NCBI GenBank assembly: GCA_050084985.1
Contig: JBITNC010000001.1
Location: 41,788,001 to 41,852,000, forward strand
Direction of reading: 5' to 3'
DNA length: 64,000 bases
Source of the DNA: Nageia nagi
Taxonomy: Eukaryota > Pinophyta
Below are positions 45,362-57,875 of the stretch, piece by piece (position 1 is the stretch's first letter; every line of letters starts with the position of its first letter). The notes below the pieces were generated by a model. That model searched no databases. It saw nothing but the letters and a program-made list of their open reading frames with translations, and was not told the origin of the DNA. Made by a program: the position numbers and the translations under genes.

Positions 45362-48099
45362 ACTTCACAAGCAACCTTCAAAAATTTAGAGAATGTTTTC
45401 CCAAAAATAATAAAAAATAGAAAATACCAAAAAAAATTAAAATATTTTATAAGCACAAAAACAAACATAGAAAATACAAAATCCAAAAAGAGTCTTGCAT
45501 ATCATGTCTTTTTCATCAATCTTAATCCTCCCTTTGTCTTATATTAGCATTATGAAAAGGTTTTCAAGAGCTATAGCAAGTGTTCAAGGTTCCTTTTCAT
45601 CTATCACTTATCTTGTATCATCACTTTAGATCATTGCTATTTGGAGTTGATACTTAGTATTTTTCACTTTTTAATGTCATCCTACCTTTTTTGGGTGCAT
45701 GGGAAACACATGTCACTCATCTCTTATCCGCACTTAGTTTGGTTATGTCTTCTTTTATTTGCTTTGTAACCACCATCATGACATCGATTGTTGGACAATA
45801 TTTGTACCTAGTCTAGTAATATGGAGCTAGTACATGTCCTACACATTAAGATGGAATTCAATCCTCATCATTGCATTCATATGTTGGGTCTGTTGAATGA
45901 CATGCTTAGCAATAATGAAATTACTCAGCAAAAGAGCTCATTCTACACATTAAGATGGAAGTCAGCCCCAAATTCATTTTCACATTTATTTTATCCATTT
46001 ATATTTTGTGACATTACTTGACCTCTTTTATGTCTACCTATGTTAATTTCTAAGTCATTTTATCTTACTTTGTTGAATTTTGCACTTTTCACCTTTTTGT
46101 ACTTTGAACTTTTTGGCTCTCATTTGGCTTTCAAAACCTTTCTTAACCATGTCAATTTCCTACATAGATTATTTTTTGCTTCATATTATACATGTGGTCA
46201 CATTCCATAGGTTTCATTGTGTTTTCATTTTCCTTGCATTTTCTTTCGCCTTCCAAAGTAGATTACTTGGTCACTTAGATCACTTTTTCACCCTATGTTG
46301 ATTTGAGTCACTTGATCATTTTACCTTTAAATTTTATCTTATTTTTCCTTTTTATGTCTTATCATTCCTTAACAAATCATTTTGAATTGCTTTGTAACCA
46401 TTTCCAAGTCCATTTTATTCTAGGACCAAAGGTCCTGAAATTTGACACCTTAAAAAGTTACCTTTGGTTTGCTAGTTTTAAACCTAATATACTCTATGTT
46501 ATACTATCAATTATCCCTCCAAATTTTATAGTCTAACTTTATCATTTGATGTCTTTTGAGCTCAAACAAAAGCATACTTGCAATGGTGCACTTTCAATGC
46601 ACACTAAAGGTTTTTTGTAAAGTCAAAGTTGGGTTCAGTTTTCTCCTTGAAAATAGGACAAATGACCTCTATGTTTTGAGCCATATTTTCTAGCACTTAT
46701 ATTTTTCATCCACATATCATATCATCATATTTCTTTTGAAAACTGGCATAGTGAGGTTGCTTGTTTTTAGTATCAAAGTTGGTCAATTTTCACTTTTTCC
46801 AAGGTCTCAAAATTCTCCAAGTTTTATTTTGGTTCATTTTAGTTGCATTTTTGTAACATGTTTGGATCAATATTGTTGCATTTCATTATGATTCACTTTA
46901 ATTTAGATTTTTATTGTGTTATTATGGTTAATCTTTTGTCATGTATTGCATGCCTTTTAGGTCTCTTTGCATCATTTTAAGTGTGCATTTGTTTCATACA
47001 TTTTTTGCATGATCACTTGTTTGTTTCATTTATCTATTGTTATTTATAACTCTTATCTTCTTTTTTTTATTCAAGTTATTTATTTTCATTTGTTCTTTTA
47101 AAATGAGTGTTTTTGATGACATTTATTTGATCTTGCTCTTGTTGTTTTTATCACTATTTTATTATCTTTTTTGCATGACTTGTTACTTTTTATCTTTTTA
47201 TCATTGTTTTGTTATTGTTGTCTTCACATTATTATGTGAAGATAATATTTTTATCCTTATTATTATTATCTTTTTACATTTTTTCATTCTTTTTCATTTA
47301 AATGTTTGATTTAATCTTATTACCATTGTCATTGTGTTATCATTTTGTCCTTTTTAGCTCTTATTTCTATCAAGTATGCTTATTTGTAAATGTGATTATC
47401 TATACATGTTCATTTTTCCATACATAGTATAAGAAACATTCAAATTTCAAACATTGCTTCATCATGTAAACATAGATCTTAAACATAAAATATGCATTAC
47501 ATCCATCATAAACCTAGAGCATACATCTAAACCATGCATTACATACATCAAAACATAGATAAATCTTAACTTCATGCATCAAAACATAGGCATATATATC
47601 AAAAAAATGCCTCTTGGCCATAAAAAATAAATAACATATATAATACATATGGTACAAATGCATATAGTAGATCCCATGCCCATGCATAACTAGATCATCC
47701 ATGTCTCTTTGAATGATGTGACCTAGATGATCGTAAGGAGTGGTGATGAGATCAGATCAACTTCCTTGTGTGATAGTGTGAACCCTATAAGTTTTCAAGG
47801 TTTGCTGCATCCCCCTATTGTCATTTCCTTGATATGTTCAGCATCATTGGAATAGGATATCAAATCCTATCGAACTTCTCCTCATAAATTGCAACCCTCT
47901 TGTTCACCTCTTGGGTGATGATTTTTCCCATCCATCACCTTCTTGAGCATGGTAATACACTACTATGCTACCACTAGCTATGTTATACTCAAGTATGCTA
48001 CTACTATGTCTCCTCCCTCCTATGTTGTAGGAGGACCCATCACTATGTTGCTCTCTCTCCATCCCTTGCTACCATAATCCATCCTCCAACTACTATCTT
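45362..48099 (+). other. 3' region of element D, first part
   Basis: Pyrimidine-rich on the plus strand (many TTTCATTTT runs) with several short open stretches but no known motif. A segment with CTACACATTAAGATGGAA is repeated at about 45838 and 45935. Confidence 0.45.
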
Positions 48100-48270
48100 T
48101 GTTGTCCCCACCATATCCACCATCCCATCCTCCACCATCCTCTTCATCACCTTCATCATCACCTCATCATACCATCATCATCACCTCCATTATCACCTCT
48201 GCCATCACCATCCCTAATTACTCCTATGGCCACACCACCATCTCTACCATCCCCTCCATCTTTGCATTTG
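48100..48270. repeat. Imperfect (CCATCA)n / (CCACCATC)n tract
   Basis: CCACCATC, CATCATCACC and TCACCTCC units repeat imperfectly. The Pro/Ser ORF across it (48099-48308) is a by-product. Confidence 0.8.
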
Positions 48271-48299
48271 GGGGATCTATTGTTGCTAATCATCTAGTA

Positions 48300-49440
48300 C
48301 AAAATTGATCATAAGTAGGTGTCATCCTTATCAGCCTAACCATCAACATCATCATTGGGGGATCCATATTTGGTCTAACCTTATGTATACTACTACTAAA
48401 AATCCATCCAACTTATACCTTCTATATAAGATTGATGCCCTAGACACATTCCCACACTAACCCACCTAGAGAGTGACTCTATCAAAGTAGAAAAAACTTA
48501 AGCTCTCCCCATCATTTCCTAACCTATCTAGATATGAGAATCCTACTTAGTTGTGCTCCATTCTCTACCCATCCAAGCCCATCTATGTAGAGCCTCCATA
48601 TAAAATCTTATGCTCTCATCCTCAAGATCACATATATATAGAATGCCAAGTCCCTAATGTGGGGATGCACCTTCTTAGCTCATAGTCTCTCCTCCACCTC
48701 AATGCATAATATGCCTTTATACTTGGATCATCCCATCCTACATCTACCTCAGCATGAATGTCATATGGAAACCTTGCTAGTCTGCCTACTCATATGTGCT
48801 CCCACCCCTAGATCTGGAGTAGGAGGGAGCATGCCATCCATAATCAATATTTGAGTCAAATATTAGATAAATCCCTATAGATGAGTGCAAGAAATGTTAG
48901 TCCCCATGCAAAAACTATCCCCTCCTTATGCATCCTCTCATCAAGTCACATACCATCCAAGGGAAGAGCATCCTAGAAGAGTCTAGATGGATGTGTGTTA
49001 TGATGATGACCTTGCAAATACCAATCATGCCTTGTAAAGGATATACCTATAGGTATCCTTGTAGTTAAATCCTCTTATCCCCCATTATATATGCCACCAA
49101 TTTACTCTAATTAGTGAGGTTGCAGCTACCTATCAATTGATATTCACTCCTACCCTGATCATGGTTCCCCCTCTATTAGATCCTAAAGATCCTCCATATG
49201 TACTCAAAAGTGATTGTACACTCTTCTATAGTATTATGAAGGTTTTTATGGATATCCCACCTCTACACCAATATAATAAGTATCCATTTTCATAGGTCAC
49301 AGGATACATCATCCCAACATATCGATGAAAAGTCACTCCTAGTCCTTATCACTCATCATCCTCTGAATAGGATCCTAGATAGACCTAAAGCAATTTCACA
49401 TGTCCACCCACTTATAAACCTATCATAAATCATAAAAAAA
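48300..49440 (-). pseudogene. Antisense ORF remnant in D resembling a plant mobile domain
   Basis: Read on the minus strand, antisense to pol, the region translates in shifting frames into protein-like segments. The best is RWDIHKNLHNTIEECTITFE (about 49263-49205) followed by YIWRIFRI, which resembles the plant mobile domain core (RW, H, E, T-I-T, L-E-D-V, L-L-L pattern). Downstream pieces include YPLQGMIGIC, HPSRL/HIHLDSSRMLFP and ALRWRRDYELRRC (about 48700). Tat-like elements commonly carry an extra ORF here, sometimes antisense, and mobile domains are known in transposons. The assignment is by eye from one motif and could be wrong. Confidence 0.4.
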
Positions 49441-50261
49441 TCAACCTTTATTAGAAATGCCTAAGGTCAAGGTATTTCATTTTCTTAACTTAGTTGAAAC
49501 TGGGACCCCCTATGTTTCCTCCTAGGAAATGCAAAGACCCCACATGTTTCCTATTTCTCTTCCTTTTGGACCCAAATATAGCCTAAATTTCTCATTTTTC
49601 ATCTTCTAACTACCCATCTATGTTTTTTCAAGGGTTATACCCCTTTTCCTAGTTCATTTTACCCTTTTCTTTTAATTTACCCTCCCTATGTTAGTTATTC
49701 TACATGACCCCTTTCTGTGATTAAATTAATTTAAAAACTTCATTTAATTATAGGATTAGGGTTTAGCACAAACTTGGAGGGCCATGGCCTATTCTATTGA
49801 TGGGTTTTTTTGCTATGTAACTACCTCATTTGAGTAGGAGGAGGAGGTGGCAAGGTTAGAGCCTCATCAGAAGAATGAGCAAATGCGAATAACCAAGTCA
49901 ACCCTAGGTCTTTTTTTATAGCTTCACTATTTAGAAATGCAATCGTGTTTCCTATCCTTTTCTAAAATATCTTAGCATTTTTGAAATACATTGGCATTCT
50001 TATAATGTGATTGCAATTTAGGAACATGATCATATTTTTGAAATGTCAACGTGTTTTGTTCCTCTAACTTTTATCTATCCTTTTCTTCAATTTTCCTTTC
50101 CTTTCATTGTTAAATGCATTCTTGTCTTATTTGTCTTACCACAAATGCATTTGAGGGGGATAAAATATATCACTTGGGGTTATTATCCATCACATAAAAT
50201 TCATCTATATCCCTCAAAATTAGTTTTTTGACATTGCATTTAACCTAGGCAAAATGCAAAT
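49441..50261 (+). other. End of the 3' region of element D
   Basis: No coding signal recognised; AT-rich with a few pyrimidine runs. Confidence 0.4.
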
Positions 50262-50275
50262 AAAAAGGGGCAAAA
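50262..50275 (+). promoter_or_regulatory. Element D polypurine tract
   Basis: AAAAAGGGGCAAAA directly abuts the 3' LTR start TGTAGACATC. It would prime plus-strand synthesis. Confidence 0.8.
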
Positions 50276-51896
50276 TGTAGACATCTAAATCTAGCACTAT
50301 GAACTATATGTGAGACAATGCTATTTTATCATTGATATGCTTGTTTATTTAGTCAATTTATTACATTTAATGATGCTTAATATTTTTCATATTGAATGCT
50401 TATCAATCATATTCATTTTCTTTGAAAAATGTAATTAAACATAGTCATGTTTAATGTATTTTTGATCATAATCATTTGCTTAGAAATTGCAATTAAACTT
50501 AGTCATGTTTATTGCATTTCAATCAATCATTTGCTTTGGAAAATGTAATTAAACTTAGTCATGTTTAATGTATTTTTGATCTTAATTATTTACTAAGAAA
50601 TTACAATTAAACTTAGTCATATTTATTGCATTTTGATCATAGCCATTTATGTTTAAAGAGTAATTAAATTTAGTCATACTTATTATACTTTGAACCATAA
50701 TCATTTATTTGAAAATTTTAATTAACATTAGTCATGTTATTTATAATTTTGATCATAACTATTCATGCCTAGAATATACTTAACATTATTCATGTTGACT
50801 ATATTTAATCATTTTATTTACTTTGTCAAAATTATTATTATATCAATGATTATTAATGTTTGTCACATTAACATGGCTAATCTATTTATTTTTATTTTGC
50901 AAGAAAATAGTTGAACAAAATTTACACCTCACCTTGCCATGTCATTGATGATTCATTTAGCAGGAAAATAGAAAAATCTAAAACTCCAATTACTAATTGA
51001 TGAGTCACTGGTTATGCTATAAATATGCTTAACATACAAAAGATAAAAGGACTGAATGAATATGTCTCCAATCAAATCCTATACCAATCCAATTTGATTT
51101 CAATCAAAGATCAATAAAGCAATAGTCATTTTCAAATTGAAAATTCATATGGATTTTGGATTGATGTTTTGGCATGATCCAAAAAATATTTAAGTCTACA
51201 TCTCCATTTTGAGGTTAGAAATTGGTGCAAACATTGAACTTCAAATTTTTGATTCTTGAGTCATGTAAATGATGAATTTGAGAGCTTCTACATCCACAAT
51301 CTCCCATGAGCATTTGAGAAGAGTGATTGGAAGCCATTGGTCTTAGGCAAGATGGGAATTAGTCATTCAAACCTTGTTCCTCCTATAATACTAGGGACAC
51401 ACCCATGATGCTTTTTTGACCTTCTTTTCATATTTTATTTCTATAGTAGGCTTGTCTCATCCTATGATCGAAATTGACTTTTGAATTTTGTCTTTTGTTC
51501 TTAAGGTTAGAAATGCCTAAGGTCCCTGCATTTTGATATTAAAATAACCTCACATTTAGGAAATGCCCTCATATTTAAAAAATGGATAGGATCACCATGT
51601 TTGGACATAAAGGAAATTTTAGATTCACCTTAGTATTTGGTTAGTTACATCAAGTGCCATCATCCAAAATGGCATTATCAGCTAATCTCAGGTGTTTCTT
51701 AACACCACATTGAGCTAGTCATGTTGTGATCATTTAAGCTTATTATTATTAAAAGGATGGCTTGAAAAATCCTCCTTAGTGGTTTTGACCAAATTTGTTT
51801 CTGTATTTTGTGCTCATAGGGCCTAGTCTAGCCTGCACACACTAGTTAAATGTTCAAGTTTAAGTGATCTTGAAAGGGTCACTTTTATTTGAAACA
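50276..51896 (+). repeat. Element D 3' LTR
   Basis: TGTAGACATCTAAATC to GAAACA, 1,621 bp. Shares with the 5' LTR GTGAGACAATG, repeated ATTAAACTTAGTCATG blocks, AAGAGTGATTGGAAGCCA and CACACTAGTTAAATGTTCAA. Confidence 0.88.
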
Positions 51897-52899
51897 AATG
51901 ATTATTTCCTTAATCCATCCAAAAAGGAGCTATTAACAATTCCTTAATGTAAATGCCAATAAAAAAAATATAATAATGGTTATTTACTTTATCCACCCAA
52001 AAGGACCTATTAGCAATCCCCCAATGTGAGCACTATGCTTAACTTTGATACCAACAAAAAAGGAAAGAGATCATACATCATATTTCCATGCAAGAGATTA
52101 TAAATAGTATAAGATCATAAAGTGCATATCCAAAAGAATGATTGATTCATCTTCTCAACTAATTAAGGGGTATATTAAAATATAATCGTAGAAATATGCA
52201 TATATAGATAATTATGTTTTCCAAATATTTGAGGGCATACCCTAGCATTTAATTATGAACCCAACTGCAAAATACCCTAGCCAAATATTATTTGTAGCAC
52301 TAATGCTAAGTGTTATAAACCAAAGAGCATGGAAATTTGTACAATCATAAATGAAAATAAATTTTATAATGCATTTAAAGAAATCATAATATATTATCAA
52401 AAAATAATACATGTACTTACCTTTGGAAGCCCAAGACCACCAACATGCTTTAGCACAAACATATTCCTAATGCTAACATTGGTGTGAGCATCAACACGAG
52501 TCAATTTTAGCTCAACAAGCTCAAAATTTTATGAACATAGTTAAGATAATTATATAATTCTAACATATTATTTATTTTATACTTTAATGCTTCCTACTTT
52601 TCTATGACATCAAGTGAATGACTTATTACCCTCAACTAGGTCTATAACTATCTAATATTTTTCAATTAACTTTCCTTAAATTTTACATAATCCAAAATAA
52701 CATCACTTAATGAAGGACTTAACAATATTTCCAAACAAAGTGAATCACACAAAAATACTAGTGTGATTGTTAGACCACTTTAAACAAAATGCATATATAC
52801 CAATGCTAACAATAATGTAACATAATAGAAACTAAACTATATAATGTTACCTAAACTTGTAACAAATATCTTGAATAAACCTAAATAACAAAATGCACA
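51897..52899. other. AT-rich tract right of element D
   Basis: Two loose copies of an 85-bp segment (TATTTCCTTAATCCATCC at about 51904, TATTTACTTTATCCACCC at about 51989). AGCACTATGCTTAAC near 52028 resembles AGCACTATGCCTAGC just left of D (about 42558). No genes. Confidence 0.45.
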
Positions 52900-54150
52900 T
52901 GATTGGCCTTCCTCATGCATAAAAGGGATTTAAATTAATAGAATTGGTAGAAAAGTTTTTTTTCCCCCATCTGCATTCCTTAACTTATATGCACTATTTT
53001 AAAACTTACAAATAAGTATGTAAGGAACAATCCATTTACTCTCAAATTTATATTTATCTCCTTTTTAAGCCTTTATCTTATGATGATTCTCTTTAAAGAT
53101 CAAATCACCCACTTGAAATTCTCTTGGATTAATGTTCTTAGCATATGACCTTTTGGTTCTTTTTTTATACATTATGAGATGCTCAAAGGCAATAATCCTT
53201 TTCTCATCTAATCCCTCCAATTGCCTCAATCTTGCCTTTATTTTCTCTTCCATATCTATTATAACCTCCAAAGATATACTCAAATATGGAATTTCTAACT
53301 CTAATAGAAGAACAACCTCATATACATATACAAATAAAAATGAAGCACAACTAGTTGTTGATCTTACACTAGCTCTATATGTCCATAATGCATACACCCA
53401 CTTCTCATACCAATCTCTTTGATGCTTTTATCTATTTTGTAAATGATTTGATAATAGTCTTGTTTGTAGCTTCATATTGACCATCACCTTATGGGTACTA
53501 TGTAGAATTTCTTTTTTTTTAATCTTGAATCCTTTGTGAAATTTCCTTACATGCTTACTTCTAAAGATCTTCCCATTATCCATAATAGTATGAGATGGCA
53601 CTCCAAACCTAGGAATGGTATTATCAGTCAAAAACTTCATAATTTGAGGATATTCTAAAAATATTAGTGGAATAACCTCTCCCCATTTTTAAAATAATTA
53701 GTTGCAACCAAAATAAATTCATGATCCTCTCTAGACCTAGGATTAATTACTCCAACTAAATATAAATCCCAAATAGAAAATGGCCAAGGTGAAATCATTG
53801 TAGCTAACTCTTGAGATGGGTCCAATATAGGATTAACATGTTTTTTATATTTCTCACATTTTTTTAAATAAATAGAATAATATATTTACATTTATGGCCA
53901 ATAATATCCTAATCTTAAAATCTTATGAAAAATAGCCTTACCATTAAAATGGCCTACACTTTGATCATCATGAACTTACTCTACTTCTTAGTTTCTTCTT
54001 CCCTTAAACATCTAAGCAAAATGTATTAAAAATATCTTTTATAAAGAAAATCACCAATAATAACATACCTTGTTGTTATTCTTTTGAGCCTTTTCTTCTT
54101 ATACTCTTCCTTTCAATCTTTAGAGATTGTGCCATCCTTGAGGAAGTTGT
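52900..54150 (-). pseudogene. Fragment F: Tat-like integrase
   Basis: Minus strand, right to left: SYKDIHNFLKDGTISKD and RYVIIGDFLYKRYF (54150-54040), LLRCLREEE, ILRLGYYWP and KKCEKYKKHVNP (zinc region), SIWDLYLVGVINPRS (first D, about 53770), ATNYF, IPRFGVPSHTIMDNGKIFRS (second D, about 53585), GQYEATNKTIIKSF (E, in another frame), ALWTYRASVRS, LDEKRIIAFEHL and FQVGDLIFKENHHKIKA. It is an almost complete Tat-type integrase with several stops and frame changes. RT and other domains are missing, replaced on the right by repeat X at about 54310. Confidence 0.75.
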
Positions 54151-54309
54151 GGATATCCTTATATGATTCATAAAAATAAAAAAAACATACATAATTAGCT
54201 CTTTTAATAGAATTCAAAAAAGAATTGCTCATCCACTATAGAAGCTCTCTATTAATCTTTATAATGTTCCTTCATCTTCAATTAGAATTAGAGTTAAAGA
54301 GGCTCCATT

Positions 54310-54660
54310 TGTTGAACTAAAAATGAAATTGAGAGGGGGGTGAATTAGTGTCTATTAAAATATTAAGTGACTATGAAATCAAAGAAATAAAAGCAATAGA
54401 CAAAAGCATACATCATAAAACACTAAATTTATAGTGAAAATCTGATGTGGGAAAAACCACTGTGTCAATGGATTGCTTGGGCTCCCCACCAAATCTAGTC
54501 AACAAATATGGATGGCATTTTATAACTTTTATAGCACCCCCTACAAGGAATGGAACCAACCAACATAAATTTTTATAATACCCACTGTATAGAGCACTAA
54601 CTTCAATTTCCAAGCACTAACTTAGTAAAGCTGAAAACTTATATGGAAATTTGAATCTTG
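54310..54660 (+). repeat. Dispersed repeat X, copy 2
   Basis: AGAGGGGGGTGAATTAGTG at 54333, TTGGGCTCCCCACCAAAT and GAGCACTAACTTC/AAGCACTAACTTAG recall copy 1 at 32986-33500 in the same order. It abuts integrase fragment F. Confidence 0.5.
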
Positions 54661-55484
54661 ACACAAGACTATGAATGGTCTAGCTTTCTAAAATCACACT
54701 ACCAACACTAAAATGAAGAATTGATCCCATCACACTAACCAAATTGATATCACTATGTTGCACCCAAAAGGAACTCTCTACACACTCTCCACGCTCACTA
54801 AATAATAAAAAATAGGCTACTTGAAACCCTCTTCATCTTCCCTTCTTTGACTCTTGGCCTTTTGTATTTCTATCAATCACTGCCAACCAAATAATGAAAA
54901 ATGGTTGCCTCTTTTTTATCTTCAATTTTATTTCAAGCACACATAATATATTTCGAATGCGCTCTTTTTTTTTAAATAACAATACTTTCAACACATGGGC
55001 ATTCCCTTTTTTTTTTAATAAGTCTCGTTTATTTTTAATATTATCACTTTGTCCCATTTTTAAATGAGCAACACTCTCTCATAAAAAAATAGCTATTTTA
55101 AATTTGTAATAAATATAAAACAAGTTTATATAAAGTGTCCAATTGTTAATGAAACATTTTGTCAAACAATGCATGGACAAAGTATTGTGCACATAAAATC
55201 GTTCTCCAACTTTGGGACCTCAAATTAACATGATTCAAGAAGAAATGTTATTCATCTTAGTGAGTTATTCATGAAGCAAATCTTAAATAATCAATTCCAT
55301 AAATATAAATGATAAATTTGACCAAAAATGTCATTATTCACAAGGCTGCCCAAAACTGGAAAAAGTAAGAAATTAGCTTTTTGCAGCTCACACTAAATCT
55401 TTCTCAAGTTTCTATTTGAATTTAAAATCAAATATTATTTTCACTTTAATAATAACTACCTACTTTAAACATTTCAACCCTCAA
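54661..55484. other. AT-rich tract without genes
   Basis: Homopolymer T runs near 54965 and 55010. No recognised signal. Confidence 0.35.
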
Positions 55485-56160
55485 CTCCTTACAGATTACT
55501 CATAATTTCACCTTCAATAAGGCCTCTAGTGCTAATTTTATATATGTCCAAAGTGGAAACTTGTCCAAACAAATATCAACAATACCACAAATCAACCCAA
55601 ACACTAAGCTAACACTTACAAAATTATTCTAAACTATTTATACATATTCCAACATGCACAACATTGATTCATTTTGACTGAATACACCTCGAAGAAAAAT
55701 TGTCATGAAAAATAACAAAACTATCCAAAATTTAAAAAAGTTCTTTGGAACTATTTTGCAATGCTCACCATTTTTTCATACAAACTTCATTTTAATTTTA
55801 ATTTAAAATTTAAATTCTTGGAATATATAAATACCTACAATAAAAATTTTGAGATCCAACCCCTCATAGTTTTCTTAATATTTTTCTTTCAAAGTGGCCT
55901 TTGGGGCTAATTTTGCAATAATCAAAACTAGGAAAAGTGAGATTATCTTTTCATAATGTATGCCATTTCTTACTCAAATCTTTGTTTAACTTGAAATTTG
56001 AAGTGTATGCACATATTAGTACCAAATACCTTCACTTAAAATTTTGTGATCTAACTCTTCATGATTATCTTAATATTTCACTTTCAAAGTGGCCTCTTGG
56101 GCTAATTTTATGACTGTTCCAAAATGTGCAAAATTGTCCAACCAAGTACCAACAATGCAA
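55485..56160. repeat. Three degenerate copies of a GGCCTYTRGKGCTAATTTT unit
   Basis: Units begin near 55488, 55857 and 56052 (CAACTCCTTACAG, CAACCCCTCATAG, TAACTCTTCATGA) and carry TTCAATAAGGCCTCTAGTGC, TTCAAAGTGGCCTTTGGGGC and TTCAAAGTGGCCTCTTGGGC. Confidence 0.65.
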
Positions 56161-56363
56161 TCCCACCGTGAACTCACCATAAATCCAATACCAATTCTTT
56201 TAAGATTCATTTCTATCTTCTTTCAAGGATTATACATACACTTCATATCAAGTGCATGTTTTTCATGTGTATTTGTTGTATTTGATATAGTATACATTTC
56301 CATCTCTTCTTATATTGTAGATCAATTTATTTATTGTGTACATTCATATGTTGCATAATTTAA

Positions 56364-56894
56364 GGTCTACATATTGGTGAACCCAACATTCTTATACATG
56401 TAGATCCTGATCTAGAAAATCACTTCTATAGAGTCACGAATCTAGTTTCGTTATTATCCCTTCCCTTACCTGAAGTGCTTAGAGTAATAGCTAGAGAAAA
56501 TGATAAGACTAGGGTTTTTTCTACCTATGTTTCAAATACAGATCTAAATGAAGGAAAAACTAAGGTTTCTAAGAGTAAGATTAATTTTAAGTATATTAGA
56601 ATAAGTATATTAGAGAAAATGGACATTATTGGATAAAATATTAATAAGATTAATGTGTCCATAGATTATTATGATTTTTAAAATATAAGTTTGGGAAGCC
56701 ATGGAGATTCTTTTAACAATGATGCTGAAATTAATGAATTAGATAGAATTCCTGGTCATGTTAGATCAATAAAGGAATTGCTATCTAATAAAAAAAAGTT
56801 AGAATATTATCTTACTAATAATGTTAAAAATATTATTTATATTCTAACCAATTATGAATTGTTAGAGTAGATACTAGAGATTCGCAATCCTTAG
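56364..56894 (+). pseudogene. Unidentified decayed reading frame (176 codons)
   Basis: One frame between TAA 56361 and TAG 56892 has only three internal stops (TAA 56634, TAA 56679, TAG 56868) in DNA where many more are expected. It reads GLHIGEPNILIHVDPDLENH, then LPLPEVLRVIARENDKTRVF, and later INELDRIPGHVRSIKELLS and KKKLEYYLTNNVKNI. I do not recognise it. It follows a TATTGGTGAACCCAAC stretch that could be a leader or primer site, so a gag start is one possibility. Confidence 0.35.
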
Positions 56895-57049
56895 ATAGTT
56901 TGTAATCCTTAGATAGTTTATTCTCTTATGAAAATGTAGGTTATTAAAAATGGATGATCTCTACTATTAAATAGGATATCACCAATGATGTGCAGGCCTG
57001 TACACATGCTAATAGCAGTGTGTTACAGTGAAAATAGAGCTGGAATGTA

Positions 57050-57875
57050 GAATAACATAAAATACACTTATTCTTAGATTTTCACTAAACCTCAAATTAT
57101 ACAAAATAGATAAAAATGCTATAATTATGAATTGATATTGATTTTTAGCTCAAACTACAATTTGCCCTTGGAAGGGACTTTTACAAATGTCATTTGCCAA
57201 AATGAAGGTATTAGATCTTCATTGTTTTGATTTGCTTGCTTCTCTCCTTGATATGGATAACCTGTAAATCCTACACACATGCAAAAGACAATAACATCAA
57301 AGCATCTATGTATGACATGTATTGAATTGAAACTAGCATAAAACAATAAAGGTATGAGCTCACAAGATTTTGGCAACATTACCCTACTTTAAAAATGGGT
57401 CAAGATCCCCCCTCATTTGCTTTGTGTTAGCTTGTAATTATAGCTTTTGGATGAGATGTTTCAAGGCTGGTAAGAGGAAGTGAACAGCCACCGTAGGTCG
57501 TAACTGACCCCCTCTATCCACATCATCTTGGAAAGTTGAAACGTTTCAACTTTCTCTCACTATTTTGGTGTCTTTTCAGCTGTTACAGATTCGTTGGCGA
57601 CTGGAATATGGACGCCGGCCACTGGCTCAAAACGTTGGCGTTTGGCTCAAAACGCCAGCGTTTGTTTTGGGTCACCGACGACTGGTTAACAATATTAAAA
57701 CGATCGCCAAATAGTCAATTTTTATCGAAAAGGGGTCATGTGACCACTCGTTTTGCATGTACTCGATGAGAGCTATCTAATAATGGATTTTTCAAGCTTA
57801 TTTGAGGCTTTTATAAAGATTTATGATTATTCCAATGTTTACTAGTTAACAAGGGGACATTTTTAGGTGTCTACA
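57050..57875 (-). repeat. Element C 3' LTR
   Basis: Starts TGTAGACACCTAAAAATG at 57875 next to the polypurine tract and runs leftward; the left end is not certain (a TGTTACAG at about 57021 is a candidate). It holds an unusual CpG-rich stretch (57480-57770), a 20-bp tandem duplication (57623 and 57643, TGGCTCAAAACG core) and a perfect palindrome. Confidence 0.6.
57531..57554. repeat. Perfect 24-bp palindrome in the C LTR
   Basis: Half-site GAAAGTTGAAAC followed at once by its exact reverse complement, centred between 57542 and 57543. Confidence 0.95.

Larger units (their letters stand above)
42603..51896 (+). mobile_element. Element D: Tat-like deletion derivative with two LTRs
   Basis: LTRs at 42603-44173 and 50276-51896 flank an internal region holding only integrase and a 4.9-kb 3' region. 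Gag, protease, RT, both RNase H domains, leader and PBS are absent. The flanks AATGG (42598-42602) and AATGA (51897-51901) look like a 5-bp target duplication differing at one base. Integrase end type and the PPT-TGTAGACATC junction suit a Tat-like element. Confidence 0.8.

Noticed and set aside
48099-48308. Pro/Ser-rich 69-codon ORF
   Set aside because: Produced by the imperfect CCATCA/CCACC repeat; no start context or conserved domain.
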